A stretch of 64,000 bases of DNA from Planctomycetia bacterium (GTDB lineage: Bacteria > Planctomycetota > Phycisphaerae > UBA1845 > UTPLA1). The stretch covers positions 124,001 to 188,000 of the forward strand of contig JABTTW010000003.1 in NCBI GenBank assembly GCA_015075745.1, in the 5' to 3' direction. The notes beneath the pieces are model-generated. The model did not search any database. It had not been told where the DNA came from and saw only the letters and a list, made by a program, of their open reading frames with translations. Positions 47,717 through 56,605 of the stretch are shown in pieces (the first letter of the stretch is position 1; every line of letters starts with the position of its first letter). A program made the translations under genes and the position numbers.

Positions 47717-48274
47717 CTATCTGAAGAATCTCCGCGAAGGTGTCGATCGCGACCAGGTTCGGCCGGTCACCGTTCCGCGCGGGTCGCTTCGGCCGCCTGC
47801 CGTTGCTGCCGCGACGCTTCCGCCGGGCTGCGATCTTGCAAAGCCGCCGGCGTTGACCGAGCGAATCGGCGCCTGACTCGCGGTGCTGAGGCCGCCGGAG
47901 CTGGCGACGCTGCCGTCACGACCGATCGACACGTTGAACGTGCTGGCCGCTGCCGGAATGAATCGACCGCCGACCGCGTAGCTCACGGAGAAATCAAACC
48001 CGTCGCGATCGACGCCGTATGCAATGCCCTGCCCGAAGGAGACCGGGCCGCTTCGCGTGGTCGTCCGGGCCTGTCCGCGGCCGTCGCCGGTGTAGTTTGC
48101 GGAGGCTTCCGCCGTGCCCGGCAGGGAGCCGATTTGCGTGACGCCTGCCGAGGTCGAGGCCTCTCCGGCAAGAGCCTTGTTCGGGCTGCCCATGATCGCC
48201 GCCGCGAGGATCAGGGCGGGAAGGGTCAGTGTTCGACTCATGATCCGACTCATGTTGTTCATTTTCGTTTTCAT
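47717..48274 (-). CDS. Exported Ser/Gly/Ala-rich protein
   Basis: The ATG at 48274 (behind GGAGAA) gives a signal peptide (LTLPALILAAAIMGSPNKALAG) and a mature protein of about 155 residues rich in Ser, Gly, Ala and Thr (for example GEASTSAGVTQIGSLPGTAE, GGLSTASQAPIRSVNAGG). The tail is basic. A strong terminator follows. It resembles the next gene upstream in composition and signal, but not in repeat pattern. Likely secreted or surface material; no family identified. Confidence 0.72.
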   Translation of the reverse strand: MKTKMNNMSRIMSRTLTLPALILAAAIMGSPNKALAGEASTSAGVTQIGSLPGTAEASANYTGDGRGQARTTTRSGPVSFGQGIAYGVDRDGFDFSVSYAVGGRFIPAAASTFNVSIGRDGSVASSGGLSTASQAPIRSVNAGGFARSQPGGSVAAATAGGRSDPRGTVTGRTWSRSTPSRRFFR

Positions 48275-48341
48275 CGGTGCATTCTCCGTTCTTTGTCTGC
48301 GATCCACTTTGGGATGTCTGGATACCTAGGGGTCCTTGAAT

Positions 48342-48378
48342 CCCCCGGACCCTCCTCGACTCTGAAGAGGGCCGGGGG
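48342..48378 (-). terminator. Strong hairpin after the second exported protein gene
   Basis: CCCCCGGACCCTC and GAGGGCCGGGGG pair over about 12 bases with one bulge around a 12-base loop. It lies nine bases beyond the stop of the gene at 48387. A T-run is lacking, so it may be a transcript-stabilising or imperfect terminator hairpin. Confidence 0.45.
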
Positions 48379-48386
48379 CGAAAGTG

Positions 48387-49106
48387 CTATCGTCTGATCT
48401 CAACGCTCACGCCGTTCGCACGGCTGCGGCCGAATCGCTCGGCCCGGCCGATGGCCGTCACGCGGGACACCGCTCGCTGACGCGGGCCGCTTACGCTGAC
48501 GCCCAGGCCGTTGGCGCTGGCCGAGCCGAAGTTCCTGGCTCCGGCGTGGGCCCGAACGCTGCTGTCCGAGACGCCGCCGAAGGTGTCGGCCACGGAATCG
48601 CTGATGGCGACGGCTCGCCCACCGAAGAGACCGTCGGAGGTCGCCCGGCTGTCGCTGGTGGCGACGCCGAATCGGCTGAGGGCCAGTGACGACGAACGGC
48701 TATCGGCATGGGAGTTAAAGCGAGCGTCGGCCTCGGCGAGACTGTTCGAGATGGCCACGCCGCCGACGGTAACCGCGGTGCTGTCGCTGTTGGCGATGGA
48801 GCGGCCGCCCCAGAAGCCGCGAGCGTCTGCCCGCGAATTGCTGACGGCCAGTCCGCGATCGGCGATGGCGACGGAGTTGCTGTTGGCGATGCCCCATCCG
48901 CGGCCGATCGCCTCGGAGTTGGAGACCGCCCGTCCGCCGTTCGTGGCGGCCGAGTATGCCGTTGCGTTGGCATTACCGGATGCGACGGCGTTGGAGCTGG
49001 CGGATCCGCCGTTCGAGGCGATCGAGTACGCCGTGACCTCTCCGGCCTGCGCCGCTGAGACAAGACTGAGTGCGAGAACGACTGAGAGATTCGTGACGCG
49101 GTTCAT
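48387..49106 (-). CDS. Exported repeat-rich Ala/Ser/Asn/Gly protein
   Basis: A 239-residue protein with a signal peptide (LSVVLALSLVSAAQAG). The mature part is built from diverged repeats of about 13-20 residues around [AV][AI]SNS-A and GG-RA motifs: GGSASSNAVASGNAN, GGRAVSNSEAIGRG, GLAVSNSRADARG and GGVAISNSLAEADA. The alternation of small residues resembles the heads of trimeric autotransporters and other beta-helical surface proteins, but no anchor domain is present. Function unknown. Confidence 0.75.
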   Translation of the reverse strand: MNRVTNLSVVLALSLVSAAQAGEVTAYSIASNGGSASSNAVASGNANATAYSAATNGGRAVSNSEAIGRGWGIANSNSVAIADRGLAVSNSRADARGFWGGRSIANSDSTAVTVGGVAISNSLAEADARFNSHADSRSSSLALSRFGVATSDSRATSDGLFGGRAVAISDSVADTFGGVSDSSVRAHAGARNFGSASANGLGVSVSGPRQRAVSRVTAIGRAERFGRSRANGVSVEIRR

Positions 49107-49440
49107 GGGATCACTCCTTTCGTAAGAGTTATTGACCTGCGAAGCTCAAACCGGTCCGCGTTACCATCCCGGCCTTCACAGTGCGTTAGACACGTAGGCG
49201 GGGGCAGCGTTAGTCAGCGGCCGGGCCTTTGTTTGACCAAAGTCTGGCGCCATTGAGCGCGTCGGGCGCAATCCGGACGGGCAGGAATGAAATTGTGAGA
49301 TTCCGCGTGAGCGCCTTGGACGCAGGCCGATATGGGTCCGGCCGCCCCACTTCCCCGGCGACGCCCCCAACGTTGACCCGCCGCACTTCGATGCCGACAA
49401 TGCGAACCAGACACGCATCATCGAACAGGAGCCTGTCATC
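49107..49440. other. Intergenic region between divergent genes
   Basis: 334 bases separating the repeat-rich exported gene and the acyl-CoA synthetase. It must contain both promoters. No hairpin, box or short gene could be supported. Confidence 0.45.
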
Positions 49441-51195
49441 ATGTCAAACGCCACGCCCGGTTTCGACCCCCTTTCCATGACGGCCGAGACGGCCAGCCAC
49501 GTCGCGGCAGCACACCAATGCGAGCCGCTGCCGAGCCTCGCGGATGAGCTGCTGTTTCAGAACTTCGTCGAGATGTGGGAGTCGCTCGCATCGAATCATG
49601 CCGATCGCACGTGGATCAGCTACTACGCCTGTGCGGCGGATGATGAAACACCGACCGAGCATACCTTTCGCGATTTTTCCGACCTGATCGATCGGGTGGC
49701 GGGCCTGCTTTCGTCGCACTACGGCATTGCGGCGGGCGGATCGGTGGCAACGCTGACGATCAACCAGCCGCTGACGGTGGCCATTTATTTTGCCGCGTGG
49801 CGACTTGGTGCGCGCGTCGTGCCGGTGAACCCGGGCGAAACGGACGACCGCGTCGGATACATCGTGAAGAATTCCGACGCCACGCTGCTTGTGGCGCATG
49901 CGTCGTGTCGCGAGAGTTTTTCCGCCGTGGAAGCCGCGATCGGCAAGGATGTGCGTCGGGCCATCGTGCTGGACGGGGCCGTACGGGCGGACGCGGCGGA
50001 CGCGGGGTGGGAAGACTTCGCCGCGGCTCTGACGGCGTATACCGGCAGCGCGAAGCTGCCGACGGCCAGCGAGGTGTCTTCTCACGCCGAAGCGCTTGTC
50101 GTCTATACCTCGGGCACCACCGGCAACCCCAAGGGCGTGATTCTGACGCAGCACCAGATGCTGGCCGATGCTTACGCCATCGCCAAATGGCACGGCATCG
50201 ACTCGCGCACCGTGATGATGAACGTGCTGCCGATTCACCACGTGAACGGCACCGTCGTGACACTGCTCACGCCCGCCTTCGCCGCGGCCCAGGTGGTCAT
50301 CAACAAGCGATTTCGCAGCGGCGGGTTCTGGCGAAAGCTCGCCAAACACGACGTGGCCATTGTCAGCGTCGTGCCTACGCTGCTTCAGTTTCTCATTGAC
50401 GCCAACGAGGATCTGGAGCAGGAAACGATTCCCAATTTCCGCCATTTCATTTGCGGGGCGGGGCCGCTATCCGTTGAGCTGGCGCGCGATTTTCAGGACC
50501 GCTTCGGCCTGCGGATCGTCCACGGCTACGGCCTGTCCGAGACGGTTTGTTACTCGTGCTTTCTGCCGGTTGACCTCGAATGGGATGACCACACGCACTG
50601 GATGTACGACCATGGCTTTCCGTCCATCGGCTGCGCCATCGACGTTAACGAGATGTCGATTCACGACGAGAACGGACAGGCCGTGCCCGAGGGGCAAAAG
50701 GGCGAGATCGTCATTCGCGGGCACAACATCATGAGTGGTTACTTCCGCAACCCGGAGGCCAACGCGACGGCGTTCAAGTTCGGCTGGTTCCGCAGCGGCG
50801 ATGAAGGCTTCAAGTTGCACGGACCCGGCGACCGGCAGTACTACTTCATCACCGGGCGGATCAAGGAACTCATCATCCGCGGCGGCGTGAACATTTCGCC
50901 GTTCGAGATTGACGAAGTCCTCTGCTCGATGCCGCAGATCCGCGTGGGCCTGGCCGTCGGATTCGACAATCGCTACTACGGCGAGGAAGTCGGGGCCTAT
51001 GTTCAGGTGCAGAAGGACGCGAAGGTGACGGAGGCGGAGGTGATCGCCTACTGCAAGGAGCACCTGCCGTCGTCGAAGTGCCCAAAGGTGGTGCTGTTCG
51101 GGGATGACATCCCGGTGACATCGACGGGGAAGTACCAGCGCGGGAAGCTGAAGCACCTGTTTGAGGCGTATAAGGACAAGCAGTTTAAGGACTGA
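49441..51195 (+). CDS. AMP-forming acyl-CoA synthetase / ligase
   Basis: A 584-residue ANL-superfamily enzyme that adenylates an acid and transfers it to CoA. Motifs: VVYTSGTTGNPKGVILTQ (phosphate loop), VLPIHHVNG, CGAGPLSVELARDF, VHGYGLSETVCYSCF, GWFRSGDEGF, FITGRIKELIIRGGVNISPFEIDEVL and the C-terminal catalytic Lys in TSTGKYQRGKLK. The substrate (fatty, aromatic or other acid) cannot be told. AGGAG nine bases before the ATG fixes the start. RAYT unit 2 follows. Confidence 0.9.
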   Translation: MSNATPGFDPLSMTAETASHVAAAHQCEPLPSLADELLFQNFVEMWESLASNHADRTWISYYACAADDETPTEHTFRDFSDLIDRVAGLLSSHYGIAAGGSVATLTINQPLTVAIYFAAWRLGARVVPVNPGETDDRVGYIVKNSDATLLVAHASCRESFSAVEAAIGKDVRRAIVLDGAVRADAADAGWEDFAAALTAYTGSAKLPTASEVSSHAEALVVYTSGTTGNPKGVILTQHQMLADAYAIAKWHGIDSRTVMMNVLPIHHVNGTVVTLLTPAFAAAQVVINKRFRSGGFWRKLAKHDVAIVSVVPTLLQFLIDANEDLEQETIPNFRHFICGAGPLSVELARDFQDRFGLRIVHGYGLSETVCYSCFLPVDLEWDDHTHWMYDHGFPSIGCAIDVNEMSIHDENGQAVPEGQKGEIVIRGHNIMSGYFRNPEANATAFKFGWFRSGDEGFKLHGPGDRQYYFITGRIKELIIRGGVNISPFEIDEVLCSMPQIRVGLAVGFDNRYYGEEVGAYVQVQKDAKVTEAEVIAYCKEHLPSSKCPKVVLFGDDIPVTSTGKYQRGKLKHLFEAYKDKQFKD

Positions 51196-51218
51196 GCAAG
51201 CTGCGAAACAGGCTTTGG

Positions 51219-51247
51219 ATACCAGCCCGAAGCGCAAGCGAGGGTGA
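51219..51247 (+). repeat. REP, left copy of RAYT unit 2
   Basis: 29 bases, internally imperfectly palindromic (CAGCCCGAAGCGCAAGCGAGG could form CGAAGCGCAAGCG-type stems). The end of the repeat (AGGGTGA) lies about ten bases before the transposase ATG and may serve as its ribosome site. Confidence 0.85.
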
Positions 51248-51254
51248 AAGTGAT

Positions 51255-51737
51255 ATGGGCACGACTCCACTCGCCTATTTCCTGACATGGACCACCTACG
51301 GTTCGTGGCTTCACGGCGACCGCCGTGGCTCAGTGAGATCAGGAGAACGCGGGATTCAGCGTCCCGACATGAATTACGAGGAACTCGCAGTCCTTAGCAT
51401 GAGCGAAAGCGAGATCGTGCTCTCGCCAGAGCAGCGAGTACTTGTCGATTCGACTATCCGCCGACACTGCGAAATCCGCAATTGGACGCTGTACGCGCAG
51501 AATGTCCGTTCAAATCATGTCCATGCCGTAATCTCCGCGCCTGTGTCGCCAGAGAAAGTCATGGCACAATTAAAAGCGTGGTGCTCCAGGAAACTCGGAG
51601 AATCCTGCAATCATTCGCGACGCCACTGGTGGACCGAACATGGGAGCACGCGGTGGATAAACGACGAGAAGCACCTCCGCGCGACCATTCAATATGTACT
51701 GGACCATCAGGGTCCGACGAGCTTCACGTCGGAATAA
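51255..51737 (+). CDS. REP-associated tyrosine transposase (HUH/Y1)
   Basis: A 160-residue transposase: YFLTWTTYGSWLHGDRRG at the start, the HUH site in QNVRSNHVHAVISAPVSPEKV, and the catalytic Tyr in HLRATIQYVLDHQG. The 'LTWTTYGTWLHGD' type differs from the one at 8531, so two separate RAYT lineages are present. The frame is intact. Confidence 0.87.
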   Translation: MGTTPLAYFLTWTTYGSWLHGDRRGSVRSGERGIQRPDMNYEELAVLSMSESEIVLSPEQRVLVDSTIRRHCEIRNWTLYAQNVRSNHVHAVISAPVSPEKVMAQLKAWCSRKLGESCNHSRRHWWTEHGSTRWINDEKHLRATIQYVLDHQGPTSFTSE

Positions 51738-51755
51738 GACAAGTGGGCCAACGAC

Positions 51756-51784
51756 TCACCCTCGCTTGCGCTTCGGGCTGGTAT
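51756..51784 (-). repeat. REP, right copy of RAYT unit 2
   Basis: Exact reverse complement of 51219-51247, 19 bases after the transposase stop. Confidence 0.85.
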
Positions 51785-51813
51785 TGCGCCCGCAACGGTT
51801 GAATGCACTCTCG

Positions 51814-53139
51814 CTAACCCCGTACGACCCACTTGAGAATCTCCAACGGCTTCGGCGGTTTGCCCTGCATGAGCAGGCCGATACGGAAGATGCGGCCGGC
51901 GGCCCAGACGCAGATGAGCGTGGTGATGATCGTCCCCACGATGCCGACGGCGATCTGCCACATGGGCACGATCGGGGCCATCGACAGGCGGATCATCATC
52001 AGCATGGGCGTCGCCGGGGGGAAGAGAGACAACCAGACCGCAAACGAGCTCGATGGGTGCTGCAGGACCGTCCCGAAGGTGAACATGGGAATCAGCAGCA
52101 CCAGCCAGATCGGCATGACCAGGTTCTGCGCCTCGCGGAGGTCGTTGCAACATGAGCCGGCGGCCAGGAACATCGAGCCAAACATGAAAATCGCCAGGCT
52201 GAGGAAAACGCCGAGCCAGCCGAGCAGGTGCATCGGGATCATGTCGGCGTGGCCGTAGTAGTTGGCCACGGTCCAGCCGCCGACGGCGTAGATGCCCACG
52301 AGGGTAACAGCCACGCCGACGAAGCCGACGAGCTTGCCCATCATGATTTCAAAGGGCCGGGCCGAGCCGAGCAGCACCTCGGAAATCTTCTGCATCTTCT
52401 CTTCGATGACGCCGCTGAGGATCGGCTGGGTGGTCATCATGAGGGCCATCCACATGAGCATGAGGATGGTGATGGGGACCAGAAAGGTGGCGGCGCGGTT
52501 GACCTTTTCCGCCTGTTTGATGGCGCCGGTGTCGGCGTCTCGCTCGTAGAGGCCAAGGTTTTCCAATTCGACAGGCTTCATCGCCTTGCCGACCAATTTG
52601 ATGTCGAGACCGGCGGCCGCGAAACGTTCCGACCGGACCCGTTCATCGACGATGTAGGACAGCCAGCGGCGCAGGTCGTCGTAGGTCGGCTCGTTGGAGT
52701 AGTAATTCAGCCGGGCATCGCCGGAAGCGTAATCAAAGACGTCGCCGGTCACCTCGATGAAAGCGAAGTAAACCTTACTCCGAACCTGGTCCGACAATTC
52801 AACGCGCTGCTCGTCCGGCGAATCGGCCTGGATCGGGACGCGCTCGAAGACATACTTCGGCTTGACCTGCTCGCCCGTCTCGGGGTCGAGAATCCCGAAG
52901 TCGTCCGTCTTGGCCTTATTACGCGATTCCGACGCGGCGACGATGATGTCGAAGAGCCGTCCATTGGGGTCAAGGACGGCAACCTTCTTGGCATCGACAT
53001 CGATCCGGTCCTCGGTGAGAGACTGAACGGCAAAGCCGCCGAGCATGAAGATCGGCATCAATACGATGGCGACGACGAAGGCCTTCGTGCGAACCGTGGT
53101 GCGGTATTCCCGCCTGGCGACGACCCACATCTTATTCAT
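51814..53139 (-). CDS. ABC-2 family export permease (NatB-like)
   Basis: A 441-residue permease. An N-terminal helix (TKAFVVAIVLMPIFMLGGFA) is followed by a long extracytoplasmic domain (about 45-215) and five or six helices, ending with a charged tail. The conserved SGVIEEKMQKISEVLLGSARPFEIMMGKLVG block is that of NatB/YhaP-type ABC-2 permeases. Its start overlaps the ATPase gene by eight bases, so the two form one transporter operon. The exported substrate is unknown (Na+ or a drug are usual guesses). Confidence 0.87.
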   Translation of the reverse strand: MNKMWVVARREYRTTVRTKAFVVAIVLMPIFMLGGFAVQSLTEDRIDVDAKKVAVLDPNGRLFDIIVAASESRNKAKTDDFGILDPETGEQVKPKYVFERVPIQADSPDEQRVELSDQVRSKVYFAFIEVTGDVFDYASGDARLNYYSNEPTYDDLRRWLSYIVDERVRSERFAAAGLDIKLVGKAMKPVELENLGLYERDADTGAIKQAEKVNRAATFLVPITILMLMWMALMMTTQPILSGVIEEKMQKISEVLLGSARPFEIMMGKLVGFVGVAVTLVGIYAVGGWTVANYYGHADMIPMHLLGWLGVFLSLAIFMFGSMFLAAGSCCNDLREAQNLVMPIWLVLLIPMFTFGTVLQHPSSSFAVWLSLFPPATPMLMMIRLSMAPIVPMWQIAVGIVGTIITTLICVWAAGRIFRIGLLMQGKPPKPLEILKWVVRG

Positions 53140-54055
53140 GTGTTATCTCCTGGGCCGCCGGCCCGGCGATGCGAACGAAAATGTCGTGCAGCGACGGCTG
53201 GGCAATCTCGAAATGCTGGACGCGACCACGGCCGGCCAGTTGCTGCAGGATTGCCTGCGGGTCGGCCTGCTTGTCGATGCGCAGCTCCTGAAACTGTCCG
53301 AAGTCATTGACGCGCTGAACGCCCGGAAGCTCGGTGAATTGAACCCCGTTGCCTTCCATTCGCACACGGAGTGTGTCGGAGCCGTATTTTTCTTTGATCG
53401 TGCCGAGCGTTCCGTCGAGGACCTTCTGGCCCTTGAAGATCATGAAGACGAAGTCGCACATTTTCTCGGCGACGTCCATATCGTGCGTGGAGAAGATCAC
53501 CGTGGTGCCGCCGCGGCGCAGTTCGAGAATGGCGTCCTTGAGGACATCCATGTTCACCGGGTCCAGGCCGCTGAAAGGCTCGTCGAGGATGACCAGTTCG
53601 GGCTTGTGCAGAACGGTGGCGATGAACTGGATCTTCTGCGACATGCCCTTGGACATTGCCTCGACCTTTTTCCTGGCGACATCCTTCAATTGCAATCGAT
53701 CCAGCCATCCGGCGATCAGGGGCTTTGCGTTCTTGACGCCCTTGAGGCCCGCGTAGAATTCCAGGACTTCACCGACGAGCATCTTTCTGTAGAGCCCGCG
53801 TTCCTCGGGCAGGTATCCGATGCGGTCATTGGCGGCGTCACCGGCGCTGGCATCCTCGCCGAGGACGCGAATCATTCCGCTGTCCGGGTGGATGATGCGC
53901 AGAATCATCCGCAGGGTCGTCGTCTTGCCGGAGCCGTTGGGGCCGATGAAGCCGTAAACGCTTCCGTTCGGCACGACCAGCGAAAGGTCCGCCACAGCCC
54001 GCGTGGAGCCGTAGGTCTTGTTGACATTCTGAATCTCAACCGCAGATGAAGTCAT
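53132..54055 (-). CDS. ABC transporter ATPase (NatA-like)
   Basis: A 307-residue nucleotide-binding subunit: GFIGPNGSGKTTTLRMILRI (Walker A), GYLPEERGLYRKM (Q-loop region), MSKGMSQKIQFIATVLHKPELVILDEPFSGLDPVNM (signature and Walker B) and STHDMD (switch His). The C-terminal domain of about 80 residues is as in NatA/YhaQ. The start at 54055 has AGGGAG upstream; the longer frame to 54136 is unlikely. It precedes and overlaps the permease gene. Confidence 0.92.
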   Translation of the reverse strand: MTSSAVEIQNVNKTYGSTRAVADLSLVVPNGSVYGFIGPNGSGKTTTLRMILRIIHPDSGMIRVLGEDASAGDAANDRIGYLPEERGLYRKMLVGEVLEFYAGLKGVKNAKPLIAGWLDRLQLKDVARKKVEAMSKGMSQKIQFIATVLHKPELVILDEPFSGLDPVNMDVLKDAILELRRGGTTVIFSTHDMDVAEKMCDFVFMIFKGQKVLDGTLGTIKEKYGSDTLRVRMEGNGVQFTELPGVQRVNDFGQFQELRIDKQADPQAILQQLAGRGRVQHFEIAQPSLHDIFVRIAGPAAQEITHE

Positions 54056-54305
54056 CCCAACTCCCTTGAATCGGGGAACCGATCCGTCGCGGCACGAAGT
54101 GTCGGACCCCGTGGCGCTACCACCCGGCAAATGCAAGAAGCCGATGTCCCGACCGCCGACGTCAGTCGGAATCAGCCGGACAATAGACGTGGAGGCTCGC
54201 CAAGTCTAATAGACAATTTCAAACGGCCCGCCGCCGAGCCGTTCACGCGGGAATTTGAAAACGACGATCCGCCCGCCCGAGAACTTTCACACGCAAGTCG
54301 CAGCC

Positions 54306-56510
54306 CTAGAGCGTCTGAACGCCGACCGCATCGATATGAGCGGCGACGATCCGGATCGTCTCGTAGGGAACCTCTCCGTTGAGCTTTTCGAAGATGGGCT
54401 TGAGCGGCGCCGGCCCCAGCTCGCAGACGGCCCGCGCGACCTTCTGATAGGTGGCATTGTCAACCCAGGCGTCCACCCGCTCGGGCCGTCGCTCGGCGAT
54501 GAACTCCGCGAGATAGCCAGAGAGTGTGCCGGGCGCCCGCCTGACTGCGATGGCGACATCTTCCAGCGACTCATTCCGCGCAAACATTTCAAATGCCGCA
54601 TCGCGCGCAGGCGATCGCGTTGGCTTCGCCCTCGGCACCGGCAGCGCATTCTCATCGGTTGATAGCCCGGCCCGTTCGCAGAAGGTGTTGATGCATTCGA
54701 TCAGCGACCTGCCGAGGTCCGCCACCTTGCGATCGCCCAGGCCCTTGATACGGCGCAGGCCATCCAGGGTTGACGGCCGATGCCGCGCAAGGTCGCGCAG
54801 CGTCGCATCGCCACAGATGACGAAAGCGGGCACACCTCGACCCTGAGCGATCTCGTAGCGGAGCTTTCGCAGCGCCTCGAACAGGTCGCTATCGACGCCG
54901 GACCAGGCATCGTCGGCATAGCGAGACTTCTTGACGCCCTCGACCTTCGGCTGCTGCAAGCGTACCGACCGGTCGCCGCGCATCACTTCCCAGGAGGCGG
55001 CATTGAGCTTGAGAATCGGCCGATCGCCCGCCGAGCGATCCAGCACCTCGAGATCCACGAGTTGGTAGATGAGGTTGGACAGCGCCTTGCGGTCCATCCC
55101 TTTGAGCAGTCCGTAGGTGCTCAACTGGTCATGCTTGAACGAGCGGATCAACTCGGTGTTGGCCCCGACGAGCACGTCGGCGACGTGCTTCGCCCCGAAT
55201 CGCTCCTCCACCCTCGCGACGCACGACAGAATCTTCTGTGCCAGCACCGTCGAATCCACGACTTCTTCCGTCTCGCCGAGGCAGACGTCGCAGGCCTCGC
55301 AATTGTCGCGCTGGCAAGTCTGACCGAAGTGCTCAACGAGCCGCTGATGCCGGCACTTCATCGAATTGGCATAGCGCTGCATGTGACCGAGCTGCTCTTT
55401 CATCGCCGCGATGACCTCATCCGGCCGCTCGGCCCCCTCGGCGCTCCGGGCGATCAAGTCTTCCCAGCGCATCACGTCCGATGCCGAATAGAACAGCACG
55501 CACTCGGACGGCAGGCCATCGCGTCCTGCCCGGCCGGTCTCCTGTTGATAGTGCTCGATGCTCTTGGGCAGGGCGGCATGAATGACGCAGCGGACGTTGC
55601 TTCGATCGATGCCCATGCCGAAGGCGACGGTGGCCACGACCACGTCCAGCCGCTCCTCGGCAAACGCATCCTGCGTACGGCGCCGGTCGGCGGGCTCCAT
55701 CCCGGCGTGATAGTGCGCGGCGCGAACCCCGCTCGATGCAAGGTATGCCGCCATCGCCTCCGTATCCTTGCGGCTGATGCAATACACGATGACCGCCTCA
55801 TTCTTGTGGCGCCGCACAACCTCCAGCGTCTGGGTGTAAAGGTCAACCCGCGGAAACACACGGTAGGTGAGATTCGGCCGGTCGAAGTCCCCCACCAGAA
55901 TGGTCGGGTCCTTCAGACGAAGCTGCCGCACGATGTCGTCACGCACCCGCTGATTGGCCGTCGCGGTGAAGGCGTGGATGCCTGCCTTGGGGAAGTACTC
56001 GCGAATCTCGGCGAGACGACGATACTCCGGTCGAAAGTCGTGTCCCCAGTGGCTGATGCAGTGCGCTTCATCGATGGCAAAGGCGCTGACATCCGCCTCT
56101 CGGAGCATGCGCAGGCAGTACGAGCCCAAAAGCCGCTCGGGCGCGACAAAGATAAGCCGAAACTTTCCCGCAGCGATCCCCGCCTGGGCTTTCATCAGTT
56201 CCGATTGCGTCATGCCGCTGTTCAGGGCGACGGCCGGATACCCACACTGCCGCAGCCCGTCCACCTGATCTTTCATCAAGGCGATGAGCGGAGAAATGAC
56301 GACGTCGGTGCGCTCGGCCAAAACCGGCGGCACCTGATAGCAGAGCGACTTGCCGCCGCCCGTCGGCATGACGAGCAGGCTGTCGCGCGCCGTCACGCCC
56401 GCCTCGATGGCCTGCGCCTGCAGCGGGCGCAACTGGTCGATGCCCCAGAAGTGCCGGGTGATTTCCGTGACCTGCTTCAAACCGCCGAAAACCGGTGTGG
56501 CCGTTTTCAT
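54306..56510 (-). CDS. recQ: ATP-dependent DNA helicase RecQ
   Basis: Superfamily 2 3'-5' helicase. Motifs: RPLQAQAIEAGV (Q and 0), MPTGGGKSLCYQVP (I), IDEAHCISHWGHDFRPEY (II and aromatic-rich loop), FTATAN (III), YCISRKD and VATVAFGMGIDRSNVR (V), HQETGRAGRDG (VI; here YQQETGRAGRDG). The zinc-binding region is CRHQRLVEHFGQTCQRDNCEACDVC. An HRDC domain follows (FEALRKLRYEIAQGRG, about 530-605) and then about 100 residues ending in a helix-turn-helix-like region. Length 734, slightly longer than E. coli RecQ. Confidence 0.95.
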   Translation of the reverse strand: MKTATPVFGGLKQVTEITRHFWGIDQLRPLQAQAIEAGVTARDSLLVMPTGGGKSLCYQVPPVLAERTDVVISPLIALMKDQVDGLRQCGYPAVALNSGMTQSELMKAQAGIAAGKFRLIFVAPERLLGSYCLRMLREADVSAFAIDEAHCISHWGHDFRPEYRRLAEIREYFPKAGIHAFTATANQRVRDDIVRQLRLKDPTILVGDFDRPNLTYRVFPRVDLYTQTLEVVRRHKNEAVIVYCISRKDTEAMAAYLASSGVRAAHYHAGMEPADRRRTQDAFAEERLDVVVATVAFGMGIDRSNVRCVIHAALPKSIEHYQQETGRAGRDGLPSECVLFYSASDVMRWEDLIARSAEGAERPDEVIAAMKEQLGHMQRYANSMKCRHQRLVEHFGQTCQRDNCEACDVCLGETEEVVDSTVLAQKILSCVARVEERFGAKHVADVLVGANTELIRSFKHDQLSTYGLLKGMDRKALSNLIYQLVDLEVLDRSAGDRPILKLNAASWEVMRGDRSVRLQQPKVEGVKKSRYADDAWSGVDSDLFEALRKLRYEIAQGRGVPAFVICGDATLRDLARHRPSTLDGLRRIKGLGDRKVADLGRSLIECINTFCERAGLSTDENALPVPRAKPTRSPARDAAFEMFARNESLEDVAIAVRRAPGTLSGYLAEFIAERRPERVDAWVDNATYQKVARAVCELGPAPLKPIFEKLNGEVPYETIRIVAAHIDAVGVQTL

Positions 56511-56605
56511 GGCAGATAGTTTAGGGATGTGTTAGGAGACCGCAAGCGCAAAGCATTGAAGCGTGCATCAGCCCGTACAGCGCGAGGGTCGACGGTGAGT
56601 TCGCC

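Larger units (their letters stand above)
51219..51784. mobile_element. RAYT/REP unit 2
   Basis: Perfect 29-bp inverted repeats, ATACCAGCCCGAAGCGCAAG continuing CGAGGGTGA at 51219-51247 and its exact complement at 51756-51784, bracket a small HUH transposase gene. The repeat is unlike that of unit 1. Its core (GCCCGAAGCGCAAGCGAGGG) is a common intergenic REP in planctomycetes, from general knowledge. Confidence 0.88.

Noticed and set aside
48387..49106. CRISPR or tandem DNA repeat
   Set aside because: The repetitiveness is in the protein (SNS and GG motifs) with variable spacing; there are no identical direct repeats separated by unique spacers.
54780..56519. 579-codon plus-strand frame across recQ
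   Set aside because: Antisense shadow of recQ.
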